Below the pieces are notes generated by a model that had not been told where the DNA came from, did no database searches, and worked only from the letters and a program-made list of their open reading frames with translations. Shown in pieces: positions 32,689 to 39,387 of a stretch of 39,387 bases of DNA (position 1 is its first letter; the number at the start of each line of letters is the position of its first letter). A program made the translations under genes and the position numbers. Location: assembly GCA_039920345.1 (NCBI GenBank), contig JBDSDZ010000101.1:1-39387 (forward strand). Direction: 5' to 3'. Origin of the DNA: Croceibacterium_A sp039920345 (GTDB taxonomy: Bacteria; Pseudomonadota; Alphaproteobacteria; Sphingomonadales; Sphingomonadaceae).

Positions 32689-34434
32689 CTAGCGGCCCGG
32701 CGCGTCTGCCGGTCGTTCGGCGCGCGTCGGGCGCGAGCTGGGCTCGTCGGAATCGCTATCGGTTGCCCGCGCGCCGCCGATCCAGGTTTCGATTACCCGG
32801 ATCTGCCGCAACTGCTCTGGCGTGGCCTTGAGCGGGTCGGCATCGAGCACGATGAAATCGGCCTTTTCGCCCACCGCCAGCCGCCCGAAATGCCCTTCGG
32901 CAAACCCGGCATAGGCTGCGCCTGCGGTGTAGGCCGCCAGTGCTTCTTCGCGGGTCACGGTTTCTTCCGGATGCCAGCCGCCTTCGGGTTGGCCGTCGGG
33001 CCCCTGCCGGCTGATCGCCGCGGCCATTCCGGCAAAAGCATCGGGCGCTTCGACCGGTGTATCCGAACCGAACGCCAGCGGCGCGCCGGTCGCGTGGATC
33101 GATCGCCAGGCATAGGCCCCGGCCAGCCGATCAGGCCCGAGCCGCGCTTCGGCCATCAGCCGGTCGGATGTTTCGTGGACCGGCTGCATCGAGGCGATGA
33201 TGCCATGCTGGCCGAACTTGGGAATATCCACCGGATCGACGATCTGCGCATGTTCGATGCGCCAGCGCCGGTCCCCGCCGTAATCGCCCGACAGCTCGTC
33301 AATCGCCGAGAGGATTTCGGCATTGGCGGCATCGCCGATCGCGTGGACGGCGACCTGGTATCCTTCCGTCGCGGCCCGGCTCATCAGGTTGCGCAGTTGC
33401 GTGCCATTGAGTCGCTCGAGCCCGCGATTGCGCGGATCGTCGGCATACGGTTGCTTGAGCAGCGCCCCGCGCGAACCGAGCGCGCCGTCGAGAAACAGCT
33501 TGAGGCCGCCCATCCGCAGGTGATCGTCATACAGCCACGGGGTCGGGCCGGAACCGCCAATCAGGGTCATCGCCTCGACGCCCAGCGCATAGGACATGAT
33601 GCGGATGCGCAACTGGCCGGTGTCGCCGGCGCGGCGGAAGGTCATCCAGTCTTCGATGCTGGTGCCCATGTCGGCCACGGCGGTCACCCCCTTGCCGATC
33701 AGCAGTTCCTGCGCCTTGTACAGCGCCACGTCGCGGTCGGTCGCGCGCGGCGGCGGGGCTTTGACATCGACCAGTGCCATCGCATTGTCGACCAGCACGC
33801 CGGCAGGGGCGCGGCCGCCGGCAACGCGCTCGACGCGGCCGCCCGAAGGATCGGCGGTGGCGGCAGTTACGCCTGCCGCAGCCAGCGCGAGCGTGTTGGC
33901 CCAGCCGGCATGGCCGTCGACTCGCTGCAGCCATACCGGACGGTCGGGCACGGCGGCATCAAGTTCGGCGGCGGTCGGGAAACGTCCCAGGCCCCAGGTT
34001 TCCTGGTTCCAGCCGCGCCCGACGATCCACGGCCGTTCGGGATTGGCGGCGGCGAACTGGGCGATTTTCGCCTGCGCTTCGGCCAGCGTGTGGGTGTCCG
34101 ACAGATCGACCACCAGCAGCGCCAGCCCCAGTTCCATCACGTGGGCGTGCGCATCGATGATGCCGGGAATGACCGTGCGGCCGCGCATGTTCTCGCGGAA
34201 ATCGGTGCGCGGCGCGCGTTCGCCGCGATCGACCAGCTGAACCACCCGGCCATCGTCGCCGATCACGATGCCCTCGAAGTGCGTCACCGTGCCATTGCGG
34301 TCGACGGTGATGCCGTTGACGTTGTCGATCAGGGTGTCGGCCATGGCCGGGGCCGCCAGTGCCAGGGGCAGAGCGGACAGAAGGAGCGCGGCGAGCGTGC
34401 GGCGGGGAAAGGCGATGGGCCGGGTTTCAGTCAT
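32689..34434 (-). CDS. Exported amidohydrolase, YtcJ-like
   Basis: A 581-residue metal-dependent amidohydrolase of the YtcJ/imidazolonepropionase-like group. The metal motif HAH is at 96-98 (PGIIDAHAHVMELG). Further metal and substrate residues are in GYQVAVHAIGDAAN and RIEHAQIVDP, and the composite beta domain ends with GEKADFIVLDADPL. A signal peptide is visible: the n-region contains FPRRTLAALL, and cleavage is likely near residue 32 (PAMA-DT). The twin arginine could indicate Tat export, but the motif is weak. The C-terminal tail is polar (SDSDEPSSRPTRAE). ATG at 34434 is preferred over upstream starts. The substrate is unknown. It is transcribed alone. Confidence 0.88.
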   Translation of the reverse strand: MTETRPIAFPRRTLAALLLSALPLALAAPAMADTLIDNVNGITVDRNGTVTHFEGIVIGDDGRVVQLVDRGERAPRTDFRENMRGRTVIPGIIDAHAHVMELGLALLVVDLSDTHTLAEAQAKIAQFAAANPERPWIVGRGWNQETWGLGRFPTAAELDAAVPDRPVWLQRVDGHAGWANTLALAAAGVTAATADPSGGRVERVAGGRAPAGVLVDNAMALVDVKAPPPRATDRDVALYKAQELLIGKGVTAVADMGTSIEDWMTFRRAGDTGQLRIRIMSYALGVEAMTLIGGSGPTPWLYDDHLRMGGLKLFLDGALGSRGALLKQPYADDPRNRGLERLNGTQLRNLMSRAATEGYQVAVHAIGDAANAEILSAIDELSGDYGGDRRWRIEHAQIVDPVDIPKFGQHGIIASMQPVHETSDRLMAEARLGPDRLAGAYAWRSIHATGAPLAFGSDTPVEAPDAFAGMAAAISRQGPDGQPEGGWHPEETVTREEALAAYTAGAAYAGFAEGHFGRLAVGEKADFIVLDADPLKATPEQLRQIRVIETWIGGARATDSDSDEPSSRPTRAERPADAPGR

Positions 34435-34523
34435 GCGGCCGCACCTGCCGACTTCGGCCGGGCAAAGCAATCGTTGCTGCAGCGGCGTTTCCCTTGGCCA
34501 TGATTTGGGTTACGGCCCCCGCC

Positions 34524-35759
34524 ATGAACGGGACCGATACTCTCGCCGCCAGACTGGCGCTGGCCGACGTTGAAGCGGCAGCACAGCGCATCGCCGATGC
34601 GGTCGTGCGCACGCCGACGATGTACAGCAAGACGCTGTCGCGCATCACGGGCGCGGAAATCTGGCTCAAGTTCGAGAACCTGCAGTTCACTGCCGCCTAT
34701 AAGGAGCGCGGGGCGCTCAACGCGCTGCTGCTGATGGACCCGGAGAAGCGCAGCCGCGGGGTTATCGCGGCTTCGGCCGGCAACCATGCGCAGGGCCTGT
34801 CGTACCACGGCACCCGGCTCGGCGTGCCGGTCACCATCGTCATGCCCAAGACCACGCCGACGGTGAAGATCATGCAGACCGAAGCGGTCGGCGGCAAAGT
34901 GGTGCTCGAAGGCGAGACGTTCGACGAGGCCTACGAATACGCGCGCAGCATGGAACAGCAGCTGGGCCTGACATTCGTCCACCCGTTCGACGATCCGCAC
35001 GTCGCGGCAGGGCAGGGCACAGTTGCGCTGGAACTGCTCGCAGATGCGCCGGAGATCGAAACGCTGGTCGTGCCGATAGGCGGCGGCGGACTGATTTCGG
35101 GCATGGGCACGGTGGCCAAGGCGCACCAGCCGCCACTCGAAGTGATCGGCGTGCAGGCGGAGCTATATCCCTCGGCCTACGCCAAATTCAAAGGCGAGAC
35201 GCTGCCCTGCGGGGGCGATACGCTGGCCGAAGGTATCGCGGTCAAGGAACCGGGCGAATTCACCTCGCAAGTGATCCGCCGGGTGGTCGACGATATCGTG
35301 CTGGTCAGCGAAGCGAACCTCGAAGAGGCGGTCTCGCTGCTGCTGCAGATTGAAAAGACCGTGGTCGAGGGGGCCGGCGCCGCTGGCCTCGCCGCCGTGC
35401 TCGCACACCGCGAACGGTTTGCCGGCAAGAAGATCGGGCTGGTGCTGTGCGGCGGCAATATCGACACCCGGCTGCTGGCCAACGTGCTGCTGCGTGACCT
35501 GGCCCGCTCGGGCCGCCTCGCGCGGCTGCGCATCACCCTGCAGGACCGCCCCGGCGCGCTGTACAAGGTGATGAAGGAATTCGACACGCACAACGTCAAC
35601 ATCCTCGAAATCTACCACCAGCGCATCTTCACCAACTTGCCCGCCAAGGGGCTGGTGACCGACATCGAATGCGAAGCGCGCGACCGCGAGCAGATTGAGA
35701 AGCTGGTCGAAGCGCTGCGCACGCGCGGCTATTCGGTCAGCCAGGTTGAACTGAACTAA
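34524..35759 (+). CDS. ilvA: Threonine ammonia-lyase (threonine dehydratase), single ACT domain
   Basis: A 411-residue PLP enzyme deaminating threonine to 2-oxobutanoate, the first step towards isoleucine. The PLP lysine is K60 in AAYKERGALN; the usual residue before Tyr is Ser. The phosphate-binding loop is IGGGGL (185-190), with SAGNHAQG at 84-91. The C-terminal region (about 333-411) is one ACT domain starting RLRITLQDRPGALYKVM. One ACT domain distinguishes this type from E. coli IlvA, which has two, and makes it like the TdcB-plus-ACT class. ATG at 34524 is chosen; an in-frame ATG at 34500 would add eight residues. No strong ribosome binding site is visible. The role may be biosynthetic or catabolic. 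Confidence 0.93.
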   Translation: MNGTDTLAARLALADVEAAAQRIADAVVRTPTMYSKTLSRITGAEIWLKFENLQFTAAYKERGALNALLLMDPEKRSRGVIAASAGNHAQGLSYHGTRLGVPVTIVMPKTTPTVKIMQTEAVGGKVVLEGETFDEAYEYARSMEQQLGLTFVHPFDDPHVAAGQGTVALELLADAPEIETLVVPIGGGGLISGMGTVAKAHQPPLEVIGVQAELYPSAYAKFKGETLPCGGDTLAEGIAVKEPGEFTSQVIRRVVDDIVLVSEANLEEAVSLLLQIEKTVVEGAGAAGLAAVLAHRERFAGKKIGLVLCGGNIDTRLLANVLLRDLARSGRLARLRITLQDRPGALYKVMKEFDTHNVNILEIYHQRIFTNLPAKGLVTDIECEARDREQIEKLVEALRTRGYSVSQVELN

Positions 35760-35778
35760 CCGCGAAACCAATTCGCGG
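35760..35778 (+). terminator. Hairpin directly after ilvA
   Basis: CCGCGAA (35760-35766) and TTCGCGG (35772-35778) form a perfect seven-pair stem with the loop ACCAA, beginning at the base after the ilvA stop. The following CGTCGTCGTTTG is only weakly T-rich. The next SDR start lies nine bases further on, so it may reduce readthrough or affect that start. Confidence 0.5.
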
Positions 35779-35787
35779 CGTCGTCGT

Positions 35788-36567
35788 TTGACGGGTGTGG
35801 ACGCAGGCTTACCCACGGCAATCGTGACAGGCGGCGAATCCGGCATTGGCCGGGCTTGCGCGCTGGCGCTCGGTAAGGCGGGTCATCCGGTGGCGCTGAC
35901 TTATTTTGCCGATGCGGGCGCGGGCGCGGCAGTGGTCAGCGAGATCGAACAGGCGGGCGGCAAGGCGTTCGCCCGCCAGGCTGATGTCAGCGACGAAGCC
36001 GCGGTCGAAGGCCTGTTCGCCGCCGCCGAGGCCGCGTTCGGGCCGGTCCGCCTGCTGGTCAATTCGGCCGGGCTCAACATGACCGGGACCCCGATCGAGC
36101 AGATGTCGCTGGCGCAGTTCGACCGGGTCGTAAAGACCGACCTCTATGGCCCGTTCCTGACTTGCCGCCGGCTGGTGCGCGGGCTGGCCGATGGCAGCGG
36201 CGGGCGCATCGTCAACGTCTCCTCGATCCACGAGAAAGCCCCGCGCGCCGGGGGCACCGATTACGATGCGGCCAAGGGCGGCCTGGCGCAATTGACCACC
36301 ACGCTGGCGCTCGAACTCGCGCCGCGCCAGATCGCGGTCAACGCGGTCGCGCCGGGGATGATCCTGACGCCGATGAACCAGTCGGCGCTCGACCATCCCG
36401 ATGAACTGGCGCGCAAGCAGGCGGCGATTCCGTGGGGCCGCGCGGGCACGCCCGAAGAAGTCGCCGACCTGGTGATGTACCTGCTTTCGCCCGCCGCCGA
36501 TTACATCACCGGCACCACCGTCACCATCGACGGCGCGCTCTCGCTCACCGTGGCGCTGGGCGCATGA
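35788..36567 (+). CDS. Short-chain dehydrogenase/reductase, sugar or glucose 1-dehydrogenase-like
   Basis: A 259-residue classical SDR. The cofactor motif TGGESGIG is at 14-21, the structural motif is NSAG at 92-95 (usually NNAG), and the catalytic residues are S145/S146, Y159 and K163. The C-terminal end, YLLSPAADYITGTTVTIDGALSL, is typical of glucose 1-dehydrogenase/3-oxoacyl reductase-like members. The second strand ends TYFADA, so NADP use is possible. TTG at 35788 is the first start in frame; GTG at 35797 is an alternative. No clear Shine-Dalgarno. Its stop overlaps the next gene as ATGA, so the two probably act together, perhaps in carbohydrate metabolism. Confidence 0.85.
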   Translation: MTGVDAGLPTAIVTGGESGIGRACALALGKAGHPVALTYFADAGAGAAVVSEIEQAGGKAFARQADVSDEAAVEGLFAAAEAAFGPVRLLVNSAGLNMTGTPIEQMSLAQFDRVVKTDLYGPFLTCRRLVRGLADGSGGRIVNVSSIHEKAPRAGGTDYDAAKGGLAQLTTTLALELAPRQIAVNAVAPGMILTPMNQSALDHPDELARKQAAIPWGRAGTPEEVADLVMYLLSPAADYITGTTVTIDGALSLTVALGA

Positions 36568-37487
36568 CCAAGGGCCGGCTGGATTTCGCTGTCGAGGCGA
36601 TCGATGTGGTCAAGCTCGATGTTGCTGACCGGGCGGACGGGCTGCTTGTCGAGCACGATTTGATGAGCCCGTTCGTATGGGATGCCGAAGGCCGCCTGCG
36701 GCTCATGGTGCGCGTCCTCAAAAACCCGCTCTGCCCGCAGGATCCGACCGGGGTGATCTATTCCGGCGAGAGCCAGGACGGCCGCTTCTTCACCATGGAC
36801 AAGGCCCCGGCGATTCTCCCGGGTCCCGATTTTGTCGATGCCGGCGGGGTTGAGGATCCAACCGTGGTCATCGGCACGGAACCGCAGCTGCTGGTGTTCT
36901 ACACCGGGGTCGACGGCAAGCGCGAACAAGGCTCTCTGTTAGTCGCCAGCGGCCCCGACATTGGCGAGCTGACCAAGGACAAGGTGCTGCTCCAGGCGCC
37001 CGAAGGCGAAGGCAATATCAAGGAAGCTACCGTCGCGCGCGGGGCCGATGGACGCTACCGCATGTTTTACGAATACGCCCGCAACAACGCCTCGCGCATC
37101 GGGCTGGCGGTGTCGGAACATCTTACCGGCGCCTGGCAGGTAGTGGACGATCCGTTCGGTGTTCGGCCGGATCGCTGGGATACCTGGCACCTTTCGACTG
37201 GCCCGATCATCGCCCGCGAGGGCCAGCCGCCGGTGATGTTCTACAACGGCGCTACCCCCGATGCCCGCTGGCGGATCGGCTGGGTCGCGTTCGACGAGAA
37301 CTATACGCGCGTGATCGACCGGTGCATCGAGCCGCTATTGGTCCCACCGCCGCCGAGGGAACGGGCCGGAACGGACATTGCGTTTGCCGCCTCCTGCATC
37401 GACCGGTCACCCGACATCTGGCTGTACTATGCGCTCGAAGATCGGCTGCTGCGGCGGGCCACGGTGCGCCAGTTGCGCGCGGTCTGA
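36564..37487 (+). CDS. Beta-propeller glycosidase-like protein (GH130/GH43-like)
   Basis: A 307-residue protein without signal peptide. Its blade-like repeats are typical of five-bladed beta-propeller glycosidases: SPFVWDAEGRLRLMVRV, GVEDPTVVIGTEPQLLVFYTG, IKEATVARGADGRYRMFYEY, and STGPIIAREGQPPVMFYNG followed by WRIGWVAFD. The GVEDPT segment resembles the G-x-E-D-P-R motif of GH130 mannoside phosphorylases, but I cannot confirm the catalytic acid. A cytoplasmic role on an oligosaccharide or phosphorylated sugar is inferred. ATG at 36564 overlaps the stop of the SDR gene. A GH43 or GH32-like enzyme is the alternative. Confidence 0.65.
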   Translation: MTKGRLDFAVEAIDVVKLDVADRADGLLVEHDLMSPFVWDAEGRLRLMVRVLKNPLCPQDPTGVIYSGESQDGRFFTMDKAPAILPGPDFVDAGGVEDPTVVIGTEPQLLVFYTGVDGKREQGSLLVASGPDIGELTKDKVLLQAPEGEGNIKEATVARGADGRYRMFYEYARNNASRIGLAVSEHLTGAWQVVDDPFGVRPDRWDTWHLSTGPIIAREGQPPVMFYNGATPDARWRIGWVAFDENYTRVIDRCIEPLLVPPPPRERAGTDIAFAASCIDRSPDIWLYYALEDRLLRRATVRQLRAV

Positions 37488-37494
37488 CGCAAAT

Positions 37495-37510
37495 GGGGGA
37501 GGCAGCCCCC
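37495..37510 (+). terminator. Hairpin after the glycosidase-like gene (first of two)
   Basis: GGGGG (37495-37499) and CCCCC (37506-37510) around AGGCAG, starting seven bases after the stop codon. It is followed not by a T-tract but by a second hairpin. Confidence 0.45.
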
Positions 37511-37517
37511 GCAAACC

Positions 37518-37534
37518 TGCCCCGGATCGGGGCA
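37518..37534. terminator. Second hairpin after the glycosidase-like gene
   Basis: TGCCCCG-GAT-CGGGGCA is a perfect seven-pair inverted repeat, seven bases after the first hairpin. Together they make an efficient stop for the ilvA-side transcripts plausible, although the tail TTCGGTCC has few Ts. It also lies in the region where a bpt promoter would be expected. Confidence 0.5.
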
Positions 37535-37686
37535 TTCGGTCCAATTAGCGGTCGAAATGTGGAATTTAGGTCTCCTCTCCACGGAATTTGTGGTTAATAC
37601 TCTTCTTACGGGCACCACCGGGGCGTAGTCTCGTTCGGTATCCAGCAAGATGCCCTGGAACGCTTTTGATGAGGACCGCCTGACAC
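37535..37686 (+). promoter_or_regulatory. Probable bpt promoter region with a GGAATTT direct repeat
   Basis: This stretch is AT-richer than its surroundings. GGAATTT occurs at 37561-37567 and again at 37583-37589, exactly 22 bases apart (about two helical turns). GTGGTTAATACTCTTCTTAC follows the second copy. I cannot assign a -35/-10 pair with confidence. The bpt gene begins 97 bases after the second repeat. Confidence 0.3.
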
Positions 37687-38538
37687 GTGACGGCTCCGGT
37701 ACATTTTCCGAGATTTTTCGTCACGAGCCCTGCGCCGTGCCCTTACCTGTCGGGAAAGACGGAGCGGAAGGTGTTCACCGAGCTCAAGGGCTCGCACGCC
37801 GAAGCGCTCAACGATGCGCTCGGCCGGATCGGTTTCCGCCGCAGCCAGACCGTCGCCTATCGCCCGAGCTGCCTCGATTGCCGCGCCTGCGTTTCGGTCC
37901 GGGTGATCGCGAAAGAATTCGCCCCGTCCACCGAACAGAAGCGTAATCTGCGCCGCAACGGCGATCTCGTGGTCACCGAATGCCGTCCGTGGGCCACCTC
38001 GGAACAGTTCGAATTGCTGCAACGCTACCTCGCCAAACGCCATCCGGGCGGCGGCATGGCCGCGATGGACGAGATTGATTACGCCGACATGGTGGAACAC
38101 ACCGCCGTGTCGAGCTTTGTGCTTGAATATAGGGAACCTTCTGCCGATGGTGGGCCGGGCCGACTTGTCGGTGCCTGCCTGACTGACCGGCAGGGGGACG
38201 GGTTGTCGATGATCTACAGTTTCTATGACCCGGAACATGAGGCGCGGACGGGGCTTGGGAACTTCATCATTCTCGATCATATTCAGCGCGCGGCGGCAGC
38301 GACGCTGCCGTACGTCTATCTTGGATACTGGGTCGAAGGCGCCCGGCGGATGCAATACAAGATCCGTTACCGTCCCCTCGAACGCCTGGGCCCAGCCGGC
38401 TGGCAACGCCTGTCCAATGGGGAGCAGACAGCGCTCATTGCGTCAGTTTCTGACGTTCTCGAACCTACCGCCCAGCCTGTCGAAGGGGGCAGCAAGGATG
38501 GTGCCCCGGGCGATCAGCAGCAATACAAGCTCGCCTGA
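37687..38538 (+). CDS. bpt: Aspartate/glutamate leucyltransferase (N-degron transferase Bpt)
   Basis: A 283-residue Bpt/ATE-family transferase. It transfers leucine from Leu-tRNA to proteins with N-terminal Asp or Glu, marking them for ClpS-ClpAP degradation. FVTSPAPCPYLSGKTERKVFT near the start is characteristic, and the cysteines C18, C62, C65 and C68 (PSCLDCRAC) form the conserved N-terminal cluster. The C-terminal GNAT-like part contains MIYSFYDPEHEARTGLG and YLGYWVEGARRMQYKIRYRP. The last 35 residues are variable. GTG at 37687 fits the family start. The 3' end overlaps the next gene by 41 bases. Confidence 0.93.
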   Translation: MTAPVHFPRFFVTSPAPCPYLSGKTERKVFTELKGSHAEALNDALGRIGFRRSQTVAYRPSCLDCRACVSVRVIAKEFAPSTEQKRNLRRNGDLVVTECRPWATSEQFELLQRYLAKRHPGGGMAAMDEIDYADMVEHTAVSSFVLEYREPSADGGPGRLVGACLTDRQGDGLSMIYSFYDPEHEARTGLGNFIILDHIQRAAAATLPYVYLGYWVEGARRMQYKIRYRPLERLGPAGWQRLSNGEQTALIASVSDVLEPTAQPVEGGSKDGAPGDQQQYKLA

Positions 38539-39387
38539 CCTGAAACGGCTGCTGGCCGCACTGGCGGCCTCTGCCGCGCTGGCCTGGTCGCCGCTCGCTG
38601 CGCAAGACACCTCTACGCTCCCCACGCTTGAGGACCTGATCCCCGACAGCGCGGTCGCCAACCCCGAAACCTGGGCCCAGCAGGGCGTTTCGCCCGAAGT
38701 GGCCGCCACCGAAGACACCGCGCCCGAAATCGATCCGGATTCGCCGCTCGCTGACTTGCCCGGGCTCGACTTGCCCTGGCCGGAGCAGGAAGAGCTGCCG
38801 CAGCTTGCCCCGCTCGAGCCGGAAGAAGACATCCAGTTCGCCGAATTCGACGATGGCGTGGCCCCGGTTGCGATGGGCGCGGAAGAGCGCATTTCGAACG
38901 AACTGGTGCTCTCGTTCCCGAGCGAGAACTCGCTGTTCCCTGAACGCGAGGAATTCCTCTCCCGCTTCAAGTCGCTTTCGACCATCGAGCAGCTCGACGC
39001 TAACGACAACGCTGCCCGCCTGTCAGCCCAGGCGCGCGCCGACCAGGCGCTGTTGGAACGGATGCTGCGCGTCTATGGCTACTTCGATGCGACAGTGTTC
39101 CGCTCGATCGCCAGCGGAGAGCCTGGCACCAACGCGCCGCTGGCCCATCCAACCGTCCGCTTCGACATTGTGCCCGGCGAGCAATACCGCTTCGGCGCGA
39201 TCGATTTGGGCCAGTTGACCGCCGCCGGCCCGGACTACCCGATGCTGCGCCAGACGTTCGAGATTCAGCCGGGTGACCCGCTGATGCAGGACAAGGTGAT
39301 CGAGGAGCGCTACGACCTCGACGAGGCGCTGGGCGAGGGCGGCTATCCGTTCGCGGCGATTTCGGAGCCGGACCTGCTGGTCGATCA
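38498..39387 (+). CDS. TamA/BamA-like outer-membrane assembly protein, 5' part
   Basis: The reading frame from ATG at 38498 stays open for 296 codons to the window end. GAAGGGGG lies eight bases before the start, inside the end of bpt. A signal peptide is visible (KRLLAALAASAALAWSPLAA, cleavage near residue 35), then an acidic, Pro/Leu-rich linker to about residue 120, then POTRA-like segments: LLERMLRVYGYFDATVFRS, VRFDIVPGEQYRFGAIDLG and IQPGDPLMQDKVIEERYDL with YPFAAI. These match the N-terminal POTRA domains of TamA, the outer-membrane part of the TamA-TamB system. The beta-barrel would lie beyond the window, so TamA versus another Omp85 member is not settled. Confidence 0.8.
   Translation, partial: MVPRAISSNTSSPDLKRLLAALAASAALAWSPLAAQDTSTLPTLEDLIPDSAVANPETWAQQGVSPEVAATEDTAPEIDPDSPLADLPGLDLPWPEQEELPQLAPLEPEEDIQFAEFDDGVAPVAMGAEERISNELVLSFPSENSLFPEREEFLSRFKSLSTIEQLDANDNAARLSAQARADQALLERMLRVYGYFDATVFRSIASGEPGTNAPLAHPTVRFDIVPGEQYRFGAIDLGQLTAAGPDYPMLRQTFEIQPGDPLMQDKVIEERYDLDEALGEGGYPFAAISEPDLLVD

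Noticed and set aside
32890..34503. Open frame of about 537 codons on the plus strand across the amidohydrolase gene
   Set aside because: Shadow of the minus-strand gene, which has HAH and the other amidohydrolase motifs.
37590..37606. CtrA-like site (TTAA, seven bases, CTTA) before bpt
   Set aside because: The second half site does not match TTAA; a single imperfect site in a large window is not convincing.

Overview
This window is GC-rich bacterial chromosome, roughly two thirds G+C by eye, and densely coded on both strands. It most likely comes from an alphaproteobacterium of the order Sphingomonadales (Erythrobacter/Novosphingobium/Sphingomonas-like). The evidence is the gene order ispH-thrB-rnhA, the run argS-SPOR protein-nagZ-scpA-scpB-tatA-tatB-tatC, a Caulobacter-type cpa/tad pilus locus and a Bpt-type N-degron transferase. 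I see no rRNA, tRNA, CRISPR array, insertion sequence, integrase or phage gene. No stretch over about 220 bases lacks a gene. It reads as core chromosome, not as a genomic island.

Layout. 1-1073 (+): the end of gatB, a small membrane protein and the tRNA methyltransferase trmL. 1075-5383 (-): an MFS transporter followed by an M16 peptidase lipoprotein. 5569-8148 (+): the disaggregase clpB, behind a sequence resembling a heat-shock (RpoH) promoter. 8370-10163 (-): an SLC13-type transporter. 10345-12569 (+): an SDR dehydrogenase, methylthioadenosine phosphorylase and a MarR-type regulator. 12625-19976 (-): a tad/cpa pilus locus transcribed cpaA-cpaB-cpaC-cpaD-cpaE-tadB-tadC, with no cpaF ATPase between cpaE and tadB. 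20051-22113 (+): an alpha/beta hydrolase that seems to start at ATT, overlapped by an FAD oxidoreductase. 22110-24521 (-): ispH-thrB-rnhA. 24598-32687 (+): a lipoprotein, argS, a SPOR protein, an unknown secreted protein, nagZ, scpA, scpB and tatABC. 32689-34434 (-): an exported amidohydrolase. 34524-37487 (+): threonine ammonia-lyase, a second SDR and a beta-propeller glycosidase-like protein. 37687-39387 (+): bpt and the 5' part of a TamA/BamA-like gene that runs off the window.

How the genes work together. The pilus genes encode the prepilin peptidase, periplasmic and outer-membrane secretin parts, the localisation ATPase and two inner-membrane platform proteins. The pilin and the motor ATPase must come from elsewhere if the system works. 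The argS-to-tatC run joins translation, cell-wall recycling and division (nagZ, SPOR), chromosome condensation (scpAB) and folded-protein export (tatABC). scpA and scpB are coupled through start/stop overlaps. thrB and ilvA act on the two sides of threonine metabolism but lie in separate transcription units.

I found no convincing new multi-gene system. The observations most worth checking are the missing cpaF with a hairpin in its place, hairpins in three tad intercistronic gaps, the AGGAGG-ATT start of the hydrolase, strong stems directly against the start codons of argS and the M16 gene, and the regulatory sequence in front of clpB.
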